This document shows positions 34,235 to 44,700 of a stretch of 64,000 bases of DNA, in pieces. Numbering within the stretch: the stretch's first letter is position 1; every line of letters begins with the position of its first letter. The stretch spans positions 124,001-188,000 of the forward strand of contig JADJPF010000011.1 in assembly GCA_016713405.1 (NCBI GenBank). The letters are read 5' to 3'. A program made the translations under genes and the position numbers. This stretch comes from Blastocatellia bacterium (lineage in GTDB: Bacteria > Acidobacteriota > Blastocatellia > Chloracidobacteriales > JADJPF01). The notes below the pieces were generated by a model. It had not been told where the DNA came from and did no database searches. It saw nothing but the letters and a program-made list of their open reading frames with translations.

Positions 34235-35866
34235 ATGAGTGGGAAAGCCGCAGTAATTGGTCTAGATGGAGCAACGTTTGAAGTCATTGATGTTTTAATT
34301 GATCAAGGTAAATTACCTAATCTTAAACGATTGATTGAAGAAGGTTGTACAGGTTTTTTACGTTCTTCTGTTACTCCAAATAGCTTTCCTGGCTGGACTT
34401 CCGCCGCTACAGGTACTAGCGAAGGTAGACACGGGATTTTTATGCCGCTAGTACGTCGGGAAGATAACTTTACCCTAAAAGCAATGACAACTCTGGATAT
34501 TAAAGCCAAGTCTATTTGGGAGTTGCTTTCTGAACGTGGCCGACAAGTTGGGGTAATCAATGATCCTTGTTCATTTCCTGCGGTTAAGGTCAATGGTTAC
34601 TTAGTTTGTGGAATGCTTTGGCCAGGTGGCGAACATCCTTACACTTACCCACTTGAGTTAGCCAATGAGCTAGAAAAGGCTGTTCCGGGCTATGTTGTGG
34701 ATGTAAATTTACACGGTAAAAATAAAGAGCAGATTGCTGATGAACTGCTAACCTCTTTAGATCGTCGCCTAGAGGCTTCCCGCTACCTGCTAAAAAAATA
34801 TCCTAGTGATTTATTTTGGACAGTTTTTACTGAATCCGACCGCGCCCAACATCGCCTTTGGGCAGCAATGGACAAAGAACATCCTAAACACCAGGAACAA
34901 CCCGCTAGTATTTATAATACAATCTTTCAAATCTATGAAAAGCTTGATCATGCTGTAGGGACTCTGCTAGCTGATTTAGACTCAGAGACAACGGTTTTTA
35001 TTGTCTCTGATCATGGTTTTGGCCCGTTTTATAGCGCGTTTGATATTCCTCGTTGGCTATTAGATTGCGGCTATTTAGTTGAACGAGGAGAAAAGGCCAA
35101 ATTAAAATCTGCACTTCGCCGAATTGGTGTATTAGATGAAGTTGCAAGCGTTTATCGGGCAATTCGCAAGCCTTTTCAAAAAGAAATTGGTTACGGCGTA
35201 GCTAAAATGAAGTCTCAAGAGTCTGATACACAAAATTATTTTGAAAAACTAGATTGGTCTAAGACCAAAGCTTACTATACTTTAGATGGTGGAATCAGAC
35301 TAAATCTAAAGGGGCGTGAGCCACACGGGATTGTTGAGCCAGGGCAAATGGCAGAAGACATAAAACAGGAAATAAAAAATAAATTGATTGACCATAAATA
35401 TCCTAATGGTGAAAGGGTTTTTCGATATATTTTGACTCAAGAAGAAGCATTTGATGGCCCTTATCGTCATTTTGCTCCTGATTTAGTTTTATGTATCAAC
35501 TATGGTGCTTATCTTGGTGATTTATCTAACGATAAATACTTGACACCATCTAATCACAACACAGGAGAGCATACACCAGACGGAATTTTTATTGCTTGGG
35601 GAAAAAATATTCGTCAAGGGGAGCAAATTTCTGGTGCTAATCTACGAGATGTTGCCCCAACCGTGCTTTTTCACTTGGACGAAGCATTAACGCCAGAAAT
35701 GGACGGACGAGTTTTACAGGAAATCTTTACACCAGAATTTCTTGCTAACAAGCAAATTAAGCGCGAAGGCACATCTTACAAAGAATTATCACAAAACACA
35801 TCAGACGAAGTTTTTGCTAGCGAAGGTATTGCAGATAAATTACGTAGCCTTGGCTATATGCAGTAG
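34235..35866 (+). CDS. Alkaline-phosphatase-superfamily phosphodiesterase 2
   Basis: Intact 543-residue paralogue. IGLDGATFEVID has the first metal Asp; VTPNSFPGWTSAATGTSEGR the nucleophile region, where Ser stands at the expected Thr; TESDRAQHRLW, FIVSDHGFGPF and NHNTGEHTPDGIFI the other metal ligands. Such enzymes hydrolyse phosphodiesters or nucleotide sugars/pyrophosphates, and some act as phosphoglycerol or sulfate-ester hydrolases. No signal peptide, so it is cytosolic as read. The C terminus ends in IADKLRSLGYMQ, matching the tails of CysC and paralogue 3. Stop and the next start are 7 bp apart. Confidence 0.85.
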   Translation: MSGKAAVIGLDGATFEVIDVLIDQGKLPNLKRLIEEGCTGFLRSSVTPNSFPGWTSAATGTSEGRHGIFMPLVRREDNFTLKAMTTLDIKAKSIWELLSERGRQVGVINDPCSFPAVKVNGYLVCGMLWPGGEHPYTYPLELANELEKAVPGYVVDVNLHGKNKEQIADELLTSLDRRLEASRYLLKKYPSDLFWTVFTESDRAQHRLWAAMDKEHPKHQEQPASIYNTIFQIYEKLDHAVGTLLADLDSETTVFIVSDHGFGPFYSAFDIPRWLLDCGYLVERGEKAKLKSALRRIGVLDEVASVYRAIRKPFQKEIGYGVAKMKSQESDTQNYFEKLDWSKTKAYYTLDGGIRLNLKGREPHGIVEPGQMAEDIKQEIKNKLIDHKYPNGERVFRYILTQEEAFDGPYRHFAPDLVLCINYGAYLGDLSNDKYLTPSNHNTGEHTPDGIFIAWGKNIRQGEQISGANLRDVAPTVLFHLDEALTPEMDGRVLQEIFTPEFLANKQIKREGTSYKELSQNTSDEVFASEGIADKLRSLGYMQ

Positions 35867-35873
35867 TAAAACT

Positions 35874-37496
35874 ATGAGTAAAAACCCAAAAAAACAAGCT
35901 GTAATTATTGGTTTAGATGGAGCAACTTTTGACATCATTGACCCAATGATTGCCGAAGGTAAACTACCTAATCTGCGAGAATTAATTACTCAAGGTGTTA
36001 GCGGCCCGCTTCGCTCAACACTTCATCCAAATAGCTTTCCTGGCTGGTCAAGTTGCACTACTGGAACATCTGAAGGAATGCATGGGGTTTACTCACCTTT
36101 TATTAAACAGCCTGGTGCTTATGAATTTCGCGCAATGAGCGCGTTAGATATTCAAACAAAAACCGTTTGGGAAATACTTTCTGAACGTCGTCGCAATGTA
36201 GGCGTGGTCAACGTTCCTACAACTTATCCAGTTGTCCCGGTAGAAGGTTTTTTAGTTACAGGAATGCTTACCCCAACTTTGCAGTCAAATTTTACACATC
36301 CAACAGAGCTAAAAAGCGAATTATTAAAAACAATTCCAGATTACATAATTGAACCTAAGCGAAATACTGATAAAGTAGAAAAAGCTGCTGAATTTCGCCT
36401 CTGCCTAGATGCTCGTCAACGAGCCTTAGATTTTCTGTTGCCAAAATATGACTGGGATTTTCTAATGATGGTTTACTCGATTTTAGACCGAACTCAGCAT
36501 GATTTTTGGGCTGATATGGACAGAACACACCATAAACATGAGGCAAAAACCGAGTTTAAGAATTTTATTTATGAAATGTATGAAAAGGCAGATGTAGCTG
36601 TTGGGCGACTGCTAAAACATATTCCAGAAGGCACACCGATTTTAGTTTGTTCTGATCATGGTTTTTGTGCTTCACATTATGAAATTCGCCTTAATGAATG
36701 GCTACGTGAACAAGGTTGGCTTGCTTATCAAGATGGGTTTGCTTGGAAAGCAAAACAAAAGCTAGCTAGCTTAAAAGAAAAAGTAGAAAATCGAATTAAA
36801 GTAGCTGCTCCAGCCGGGTGGGACAATGCTTTAGATAAAAAAGCTTTGCGGGGAAAAGCAATTTTTGAAGAAATAGATTGGTCAAAAACTAAAGTCTTCT
36901 TTGGTCAAGATCGAGGTGTTTGGATTAATTTGCAGGGGAGAGAAGCAACCGGAATTGTCCCACAAAAGGATTACCTGCCGCTTTTGCAAGAGGTAAAAAC
37001 AAAGCTAAAACAGCTTAAGTCACCTTTTGATAACCTACCAGCTTTTGAGCAAGTTTTGACTAGAGAGGAAGCTTTTCAAGGTCGCTACTCTGAACTACTT
37101 CCAGATTTAGTTTTAATTACTCGTGATTCAAGTTATGTACCGTTAGAAGGTCGTAGCCAACAAGGAACTTTTATTGCTTCTAGCACCACTTCAGGCGCAC
37201 ATGCTCCTTATGGAATTTTTATAGCCTGTGGAGAGGGATTTCATAAAGGGTTAAAAATAGAAAATGCTCATTTGAGAGACATTGCACCTACCGCGCTTTA
37301 TGCAATGGATGAAGCATTAACAGAGGACATGGACGGACGAGTTTTGCAAGAAGCCTTTTTACCTGAAGTTTCAATGTCTCGCCCTATTCGCCGCCAAGGG
37401 AGTTCATACCGAGATGGTGTTAGCTCAAATGCTTTTGAAGATGGCGAAGAGGAAGAAATTAAAGAACGAATGCGGGCATTAGGCTATATTAGTTAA
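35874..37496 (+). CDS. Alkaline-phosphatase-superfamily phosphodiesterase 3
   Basis: Third paralogue, 540 residues from the ATG at 35874; an open stretch back to 35742 overlaps the preceding gene and is not used. It is closely similar to paralogue 2 throughout: IGLDGATFDIID, LHPNSFPGWSSCTTGTSEGM, YSILDRTQHDFWAD, VCSDHGFCASH, and TTSGAHAPYGIFIA with the last His. The C-terminal tail EEEEIKERMRALGYIS again matches CysC. The pair arose by duplication. All four genes from cysC are closely spaced and presumably one operon, perhaps acting on sulfated or phosphorylated glycans or lipids (inference). Confidence 0.85.
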   Translation: MSKNPKKQAVIIGLDGATFDIIDPMIAEGKLPNLRELITQGVSGPLRSTLHPNSFPGWSSCTTGTSEGMHGVYSPFIKQPGAYEFRAMSALDIQTKTVWEILSERRRNVGVVNVPTTYPVVPVEGFLVTGMLTPTLQSNFTHPTELKSELLKTIPDYIIEPKRNTDKVEKAAEFRLCLDARQRALDFLLPKYDWDFLMMVYSILDRTQHDFWADMDRTHHKHEAKTEFKNFIYEMYEKADVAVGRLLKHIPEGTPILVCSDHGFCASHYEIRLNEWLREQGWLAYQDGFAWKAKQKLASLKEKVENRIKVAAPAGWDNALDKKALRGKAIFEEIDWSKTKVFFGQDRGVWINLQGREATGIVPQKDYLPLLQEVKTKLKQLKSPFDNLPAFEQVLTREEAFQGRYSELLPDLVLITRDSSYVPLEGRSQQGTFIASSTTSGAHAPYGIFIACGEGFHKGLKIENAHLRDIAPTALYAMDEALTEDMDGRVLQEAFLPEVSMSRPIRRQGSSYRDGVSSNAFEDGEEEEIKERMRALGYIS

Positions 37497-37508
37497 TATA
37501 ATAGTCTA

Positions 37509-37976
37509 CTAATAACTACATAATCCAAAATAAAATCTATTTTTTAGAGGATCTACAGCAAAGCGTAGATGTTCAAGAAAAGTTTTAAGCCCTAGGACGG
37601 TTGGATAATTTGCCCAAACTTCTTTATCTATATTTTGTGGAACAAAAACAGACGACTCTATAGATAAATTTTCTCCTTCCTGAGCAAGCAGAGTTATTGA
37701 TAGACGGTGTAAATCCCCTAATATTTTGTTACCTCGGATGTTATATTTTATTTCCTGTATTGCAGCAGATGAATTTATTGCTATTGCATCTGCTACTTCT
37801 GGCGAACAAACAACATAAGGCGAGGCTGTATCAATAAAAGCTGAGGTGCGAAAGCTTTCAATTTCTATAGGAATCATAATGCGTTCTGTAGAATCTGAGC
37901 CTGTTGCAGGTCTATAGTCGTAAGGTGTCCAAGCCCTTGTAAAAGGCGTTCCATCTGCAAAGGAAAGAGCCATCAA
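37509..37976 (-). CDS. Retropepsin-like aspartic protease-fold protein
   Basis: A 155-residue single-domain protein with the layout of a bacterial clan AA aspartic protease. MIPIEIESFRTSAFIDTASP places the active-site Asp in DTAS instead of the usual DTGA/S, and the end LGLKTFLEHLRFAVDPLKNR follows the ILGxxFL...D pattern. Such proteins dimerise and cleave proteins, though function is seldom known. The start is TTG at 37976 or the ATG immediately after; the upstream gene's TGA overlaps it (TTGATG), so the two are translationally coupled. Confidence 0.7.
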   Translation of the reverse strand: MMALSFADGTPFTRAWTPYDYRPATGSDSTERIMIPIEIESFRTSAFIDTASPYVVCSPEVADAIAINSSAAIQEIKYNIRGNKILGDLHRLSITLLAQEGENLSIESSVFVPQNIDKEVWANYPTVLGLKTFLEHLRFAVDPLKNRFYFGLCSY

Positions 37977-38719
37977 TGTACCTTTGTAAAGTAAATGTTT
38001 TTATGCTCAGAAAATTTTAAGGTAAGTGTTTTAAGAGATTTAGATGCTTCTAGTAGCAAGCCATTTTTTAAGGCTACCCATTGACCTTTATATTTTTGTC
38101 TATTGTTTATTATCCATTTAGAATTAGCTTCTAAATCAGAATTAGCTATTTGATTTTTAGAGATAAGGACAGGATTTTTAAGGATAAAAGCAAATTTTTC
38201 TAATTCTAGGTTTTGAGGATATAACTTAGCACCTAGAAGTGAAAGTTTTTGAGCAGCAAAAACAGCCTCAACTTCTAATGCAAGGCGGATGACATAAATA
38301 AAATGCTTGGCAGGGTGTTTTGTCCAGTCTATTTTATTTATTTCTTTTACAAAAAGACCAATATTTCCAGATTTTGTTAAATTCTCCAAATAAACTATTT
38401 TGTCAAAATAGCTGCTATCAGTGCTGTCATTATAAGTTGGATGGAAAGATTGCTCATAAGATAAACTATTATTGGATAGAAAGTTATTTATCCAATCTAT
38501 TTTATTTGCATTTTTTAGAAAAAGCTTAATGTTTCCTACAGTTTCTTGATAAACTGCTTGATCAAAATAATTATTCCAATATATTGAAAACAATAGCTTA
38601 TCATAAGATAAGTTATTGTTAGATAAGAAGTTATTTGAAATAGGATCTAATCTATTTTTGTTAGTATTTTTAAGATTAGATTGTATAGGGATAAGATTAA
38701 AAGTTTGATACATAAACAA
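37973..38719 (-). CDS. Unknown protein with DUF5678-like C terminus and internal repeat
   Basis: A 248-residue protein. The last ~50 residues (WIINNRQKYKGQWVALKNG, LLEASKSLKTLTLKF) resemble DUF5678, a small domain often found near clan AA aspartic proteases. The N-terminal half contains two copies of a ~50-residue Asn-rich unit, each starting NNFLSNN(N/S)LSY and ending (K/E)INKIDW-like: about residues 28-78 and 78-132. Function unknown. It overlaps the retropepsin-like gene by 4 bases, arguing that the two proteins act together. Confidence 0.65.
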   Translation of the reverse strand: MFMYQTFNLIPIQSNLKNTNKNRLDPISNNFLSNNNLSYDKLLFSIYWNNYFDQAVYQETVGNIKLFLKNANKIDWINNFLSNNSLSYEQSFHPTYNDSTDSSYFDKIVYLENLTKSGNIGLFVKEINKIDWTKHPAKHFIYVIRLALEVEAVFAAQKLSLLGAKLYPQNLELEKFAFILKNPVLISKNQIANSDLEANSKWIINNRQKYKGQWVALKNGLLLEASKSLKTLTLKFSEHKNIYFTKVH

Positions 38720-38816
38720 TCTCCTTTTAAGATTAAAAATTTTAGAAAACAGTTAGAAGATTATAACTTTTTGGGAGTTGTTTATAAAGTTAGTTAGATA
38801 GCTATTTTTAAGATCA

Positions 38817-39011
38817 TTAATCAATAATTTCTTTAACTCTACCTACTTCGCCTGTTTGAATGCGAACTTTAATTCCATGTGGATGATAAGCAGATTTTGT
38901 CAAAATATCTTTAACAATTCCTTGGGTAGTTTTGCCTGTTCGTTGGTCTTGTTTTAGCACTATATTTACTTTAAGACCTGGGGTTATTTCTTTATTTTGT
39001 TGGTTTCTCAT
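38817..39011 (-). CDS. YwbE family protein
   Basis: A 64-residue protein matching the YwbE family along its length (ITPGLKVNIVLKQDQRTGK, GIVKDILTKSAYHPHGIKVR, GEVGRVKEII). It is a small basic beta-barrel-like protein of unknown function that is widespread in bacteria. The gene begins 3 bp after the stop of the zinc-ribbon membrane protein gene upstream, so they are probably co-transcribed. Confidence 0.85.
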   Translation of the reverse strand: MRNQQNKEITPGLKVNIVLKQDQRTGKTTQGIVKDILTKSAYHPHGIKVRIQTGEVGRVKEIID

Positions 39012-39014
39012 CTT

Positions 39015-39500
39015 TTAAGATTCCTTATTTATCTTTTTAGTCACTTTATTTTCTTTCCATTCTTTGTAGCGTTTTTGAGTAGCTTCTGAGCTTAAAGGTT
39101 TGGCGAGTTTTTGAAAGATATTACTTAGTGCTGCTGCTCCAGTTATGGCTAAACCAATAAATAAACTAAGAACAATTGCTAGAGGAATAAAAACTATTTT
39201 GCTTGAAATTGGCAGTCCACTTTGGAAAAATAAACTGCCTACAAAGCCTAGAATAACAGAAAGAATAACAATCTTTTTTTCTGTGCTGCCAAAATATTTG
39301 TTTGAAGATAAAAACTTTTGCATCCCATCTGCAAAACTAGAAGCATTAAGATCTAGTGCTACATGTGGGTGCTGGGATTTGTTTTTTTTGTTATAGCCAC
39401 AATGTACACAAGTTTTAGTGTGACGTGTAATTAGATAGCTTTTGCCGCATACATCACATTTTTTAGTAATAATGTCTTTTTCTAGTGCATATTGTGGCAT
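39015..39500 (-). CDS. Zinc-ribbon membrane protein
   Basis: Unknown 161-residue protein. A four-Cys zinc ribbon at residues 15-34 (KCDVCGKSY ... TCVHCGYN) is followed by a soluble stretch and two adjacent membrane helices at about 76-95 and 105-125 (IVILSVILGFVGSLFF; IVFIPLAIVLSLFIGLAI), then a basic C-terminal helix. The layout recalls the protein at 44831-45166. Probably a small inner-membrane protein of unknown partner. Confidence 0.6.
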   Translation of the reverse strand: MPQYALEKDIITKKCDVCGKSYLITRHTKTCVHCGYNKKNKSQHPHVALDLNASSFADGMQKFLSSNKYFGSTEKKIVILSVILGFVGSLFFQSGLPISSKIVFIPLAIVLSLFIGLAITGAAALSNIFQKLAKPLSSEATQKRYKEWKENKVTKKINKES

Positions 39501-39535
39501 AATTAATTTAACTTACAGCTTACTAGCTAAGATAT

Positions 39536-41323
39536 TTACTTTCTTTTGATCTTTTTACCTGCTTTTTGCAACAATTCTTCATATTGAAGTTTGCCATTAG
39601 CATTGTCTCCTGCTAAAAAATAACAAAACGATAAACGATAAATTGCATCTACATAATCAGGATAAATACTTGTAGCTTGTTTGTAACTATTGATTGCAGC
39701 CAAGTAATTTTTTTGTTTTTCCAACTTCTTTCCTTCATTAAATGATGTCTTAGCTTTAGTTAACACCATAGAAAGCAAATTGTTTCCTTTTTTAGTTGCT
39801 TCAGGGGTATTTAATTTTAAGTAGCCTTGACTGATTTTATATTGAAGATCAGGATAATTGTTATTGTCTGATAAAGTTTCATAAGCCGCAATAGATTCTT
39901 CATATTTTGAAGTTTGGAAATAACTATTACCTAGTTTATAAACATTGTCTTTGTCGTCTGGACTTAATGAGCGAATTTTTTCAAGTATGGTTATTGCTGA
40001 TGAATAATCTTTTAAGCTTAAATAACTATTAGCTAAATATTGATAAGCTTCAAGGCGATCAGGAAATAAAGATACTATTTTTTTTAGAAGAGGAGCAGCG
40101 GCATCAAACTTCTCTAATCTGTAATAAGCAATACCTAATAAAAACTCTGCTTCAGGGTAATTTGGTTTGATTTTTATAGCCTTGTTTAAAGGGTCAACAG
40201 CTTTTGTAAAATCTCCTAGTCTTGTATGTGTTGCACCTAATTGATAATGTGCTTCTGCTAATTCTGGTTTAAGTTGGATAGCTTTGCTAAAAGCTGATAT
40301 TGCTTCATTAGTTTTATTTAAGGTTAAAAAATTAAGTCCTAAATGATAATAAGCTTCTGGATAAGCTTCATTATTTTTAGTTGCTGTAGTCAAAGTTGCT
40401 ACAGCTTCTGTGGCTAGGTTTAAGCGTTGATAGTTTTTGCCTAGTGCAAAATGTGCTTCTGCAAAATCATTTTTAACTTGTATTGCTTGACGGTAATAAT
40501 CCATTGCTTGGGAAATATCGCCTTTTTGCTCATAGGCTTGAGCAAGGCTAAAGAAAACTTTTGCTGAATTAGGAGAAAATTCTAAAGATTTATTAAAAGA
40601 ATCTATGGCTTGAGTATAATTTCCTGATTTGAGGTCTGATAAACCTATACGATGATAGCTATCAGCAATTTCTATTTTAATTTGTGGTTCTTGATTAATA
40701 TTAAAAGCGTCTTTGTAGGCACTAATAGCTTCTCTATAACGTTCAGCTTTTGCTTCTCTTAGTCCAATGCGATGATAAGTTGTTGCAACTTCTGATTCAA
40801 TCTGTTTTGTTAGTGCAATTTGTTCAGCTAAGTTATTTTGATGTTCTAGAACTTTTCTAAAAGAAATAATAGCCTCGTTTAATAAACCTTCTTCACGTTG
40901 TGCAATGGCTAATCTATAATAGGCATCAGCAAGTTCAGGTCTGACCTTATCGCTAATTTCTACTTTTGTAGTTATTGCTTGTAGAAAAGTTTGAATTGAT
41001 GGTTGATACTGACCAGTTTCTTTTTGAACCCGCCCTTGTTTAAGAAGTGAAAGAGCCTCTACAAGCTTAAAATCAATTTCTTCCTCTGTGTTATTAGCCA
41101 CTTTATCCGCAGGGTTATCTATTACAACACCTGTTGCAGAAATCACTTTTGGCTGAGGTGGCTTGCTGGGTTTGTTTTTAGATTGTTTAGATTGTTTATT
41201 AGTTGATTGACTGTAAACATCCATATTAGAACTAGTTAAAGAGAATATTAATATTAGTGCAAATAGTTTAGTAAGATGGAGAGTTATTTTTGGTTGGGAC
41301 GAGAAATTTTTGTTTTTGGTCAT
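39536..41323 (-). CDS. TPR-repeat protein with N-terminal signal anchor
   Basis: A 595-residue protein made of about twelve tetratricopeptide repeats from residue ~75 to the end, e.g. ADAYYRLAIAQREEGLLNEAIISFRKVLE, preceded by a signal peptide or anchor (residues ~15-35, LFALILIFSLTSSNMDVYSQS) and a Lys/Pro-rich linker. TPR superhelices are protein-binding scaffolds; here probably periplasmic. No enzymatic domain. It is divergent from the M50-TPR gene at 41734, across a 410-bp gap. Confidence 0.85.
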   Translation of the reverse strand: MTKNKNFSSQPKITLHLTKLFALILIFSLTSSNMDVYSQSTNKQSKQSKNKPSKPPQPKVISATGVVIDNPADKVANNTEEEIDFKLVEALSLLKQGRVQKETGQYQPSIQTFLQAITTKVEISDKVRPELADAYYRLAIAQREEGLLNEAIISFRKVLEHQNNLAEQIALTKQIESEVATTYHRIGLREAKAERYREAISAYKDAFNINQEPQIKIEIADSYHRIGLSDLKSGNYTQAIDSFNKSLEFSPNSAKVFFSLAQAYEQKGDISQAMDYYRQAIQVKNDFAEAHFALGKNYQRLNLATEAVATLTTATKNNEAYPEAYYHLGLNFLTLNKTNEAISAFSKAIQLKPELAEAHYQLGATHTRLGDFTKAVDPLNKAIKIKPNYPEAEFLLGIAYYRLEKFDAAAPLLKKIVSLFPDRLEAYQYLANSYLSLKDYSSAITILEKIRSLSPDDKDNVYKLGNSYFQTSKYEESIAAYETLSDNNNYPDLQYKISQGYLKLNTPEATKKGNNLLSMVLTKAKTSFNEGKKLEKQKNYLAAINSYKQATSIYPDYVDAIYRLSFCYFLAGDNANGKLQYEELLQKAGKKIKRK

Positions 41324-41733
41324 TATTTTATCTCAGCTTATTGGAATTAAATTAATTTTATTTAGGGTCTAAGAGCTTGAAGATTTTTACATATTTCTTC
41401 TTTGCTGAGAAGTCAAGCTGTCAAATAAATAAGCTAAATATCTGAACAATAAACAGATAGGATAAACAAAGCTTATATTAACTAAAAATAAAACTAATAA
41501 AAATTTAATAATTGCTCGATAAAACTAACTAAAACTAGAAAAAAATCTTTTAGTTTTAGTTAATTATTTTATTGCTAAAAACTTCCTATTGGCTTATAAA
41601 ACTTTCTGTATAGTATATAAGCTACTAGGTGCTTATCAAATAGAAAGTAACTTAGTATATATCTATACAAAAGCAGGTATAAAGATAGGTGATTTACTAG
41701 AAATAATACTGTTTTGGCTAAAGAGGGGTTAAT
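41324..41733. other. 410-bp divergent promoter region with hairpin
   Basis: AT-rich; carries the promoters of two divergent genes. A hairpin pairs AACTAAAACT (41527-41536) with AGTTTTAGTT (41552-41561) around an A/T-rich loop, with T residues after it. Nothing coding is seen. Confidence 0.5.
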
Positions 41734-44700
41734 ATGTGGTTTATTGAAATAATAGCATATATTGCAGCGTTATTTTTCTTAGTCAAAGGTTTACAATATG
41801 CAATTGTTTGGGCTAGATTGATGCAGAGAAGAAACCAATTACCTTACAATGAATGTGTTGATAGTTCTCAAGTTCCAGAAAATCTTAATCCTATTTGGGC
41901 CCAAACACACAAAGCTTTAGATTCTTTGGGATTTCAATATGCTTACTCACAAAAAGCGACTCAAACAAATAAAGTAGCTTTTTACCAAATATATGTGCAT
42001 CCAAATATTCCTGCTTTTGCTTCTGTTAGTTCTACTTTACTGCCTGGCTGGATACGCTCTTTTGATGTTATTTTTACTTCAATTTTTGATAATGGAAAGA
42101 CAATGATTACTACAGATTGTTTAGATAATATTACTTTACCATTACCAAAAAACTTTCAAACTAACACTTATTATTTTGCAGATTTATCAAAACAATGGTT
42201 AGTTCATCAACAATGGATTAATCAGATAAGACAAAAAGAGGACACAGAAGCTATTTATTGCACTGTTGAGGAATTTTTACAAAATCAAAATAGCTTTGCA
42301 AAAGAAGCTCTTTCTTATCAAATTGAAAATGGTTGGGCCGTAGAAGTAGGCTCAGAAGGGGAATGGCGATATAGTGCTAAAGGGGCAGCAAAACTACTTG
42401 CACCTATTTTTTATGTTAGTAAAAAATTAACAGAAATATCTAAAAAAATATCTAAAGAACAGTCTAAAAATATTACAGAAAATAAAAGTAATGTATCAGA
42501 TAGTACCAGTTTTTTAGGTGAATCAAATACACAAGCCCAATTAAACGCAGATATTCTAGCTTTTGAGCAAGCTATTGCAGATGAAAATAATCGGGTGAAG
42601 TGGGGTTGGGTGACTAAGGCAGGATTATTTTTAGTAAGTGTGGTAGTAGCTGCTCTAGCCTTTGGTATAAGTTTTTCATGGCAAACAGTGTTTATATTGC
42701 TTGGAGTTTTACTAATACATGAGTTAGGTCATTTAGCAGGAATGGTTTTATTTGGATTTAAGGATACTCAAGTATTGTTTTTACCTTTTTTAGGGGCCGT
42801 AACTATTGGAGATAAAGAAGATGCTACACCACTGCAAAAACTAGTTATTTATTTACTTGGGCCTGTTCCTGGGGTAATAGGTGGTTTTGTAGCTGCATAT
42901 ATTTACTTAATTACTTTCAATGAACTTTGGTATGAAATAGCACTAATTTCTATTATTCTTAATTATATTAACTTACTACCTATTTTACCGTTGGATGGTG
43001 GGCGAGTCTTAGAAGCCTTGGTTTATGTACGTTTTCCAAGAGCGCAAACAGTAATTTATATAATAAATTCTCTAGTCCTATTTTTAGCTTGGTGGTTACT
43101 TAATGATAAAATCATACTATTTTTAGCTATTAGTACTATTATTAGCTTGCCTGTGCAGTGGCAATTTTCTATTGCTGCAAGCCGAATAAATAGGCTTTTG
43201 CCAAAAGAGCATGATCGTAAAATTAGATTGCAAACTATTTTTCAAGTCTTGACTGCACCTCCATTTATTAAACAAACCTGGGCAGAACGTTATTTACTAG
43301 CAAAAAAGCTAGTTTCACATTTTTCTAATGTAATGCCTACAGTTAAAGTAATGATAATAGGAGGTTTTATCTATTTATTAATGTTAGGTTTACCAATTTA
43401 TGGATTGATTGGTTGGGTAGCAGTTGATTGGTGGTCAGCACGTAATTACACATCCACAAATACATCTATAGAAGAACCAATAGAAAAACTAATAGAAAAA
43501 CCTGATTGGGAAACAAAACTAAAACAACTTACTGATCCAGCAAAACGCTGGGATGTTTTAATTGAAGCAGGAGATTGGCAGTTAGAAGAAGATTATGAGT
43601 CTGATAGTAATGCAACTTTAGAAAAAACTAAACAATATTATTTAGAAGCTTTTGAAATTGCTAAAGGATTTGGACTAAAAGATCCACGCTATTTAGAAAG
43701 CTTAAATAGATTAGCAGGAGTTTTACCAGAGAAAGAGGTAAAAGATTACTATTTACAAGCACTTAACCAAATGGAAAAAGGCTTTGATAAAAATGATATT
43801 CAAATAGCTAGTTTGTTAGAAAGACTTGCATTTTTGCCTAAGAAGCGTTCAGATGAAGAAATCCAATACTTAGAACGAGCTTTAGAGATAAGAAATAATA
43901 ACTTATCAACCACAAACAACGATATAGATTCCTTATTATACTTAATAGTTAGTAATAGTATTTCCTTAGCTGATTTTTATATAGAGAAAAAAGATAGCGA
44001 CAAGGCAGAAAAACTACTAATAAAAACTATAGAATTTTGTGAATCAAACAAAAAACTTAAAAATCGAAGTATAAGTGTTTTAGAAAAATTATCAGATATT
44101 TACCTAAAAGAAGGCTTAACTTCAAAAGCAAGGCTTATATTAACAGAGAAATATAATAAATTAGCTTCGCTTCCAGACACAAAACAAGAACTTTATTTCA
44201 GCACATTAATTAACAATATAGCTTGGATTTGTATATTAGAAAAAGATTTTGAAACAGCTAATAAATTATTTGAAAAAAAATTAGCTTTAGAAACAAGTAG
44301 GTTTGAAATAAATCAGCTTGGACTAGTACCTTGGTTTTTAAGTAGGCTTTATGGGACTGATAAACAAATCAAAGTTACTTTTCTACCTCATTTGTTAGAT
44401 ATTTGCTATCTAAAAATCCAAGAAGGAAAATTAGATTTAGCACAAGAAACTTTTAGACAAATTGAAGAAATACTTAAAGCTAATAAATTTCAAAACCTAG
44501 AACAATATGCTAAATCTATTGATCAAAAAGCTAAGTTTTCTGCTAAATTTGCCAAGGAGAAATTATTAACTGAGGGAAATAATGAAGAACTGGAGATTGA
44601 AGAAGAGTTAACAGAAAAAGAGAGTGGATTATCAGAAGAACTAAAAGAACTAAAAGAACTAAAAGAACTAAAAGAACTAAAAGAACTAGAAGAACTAAAA

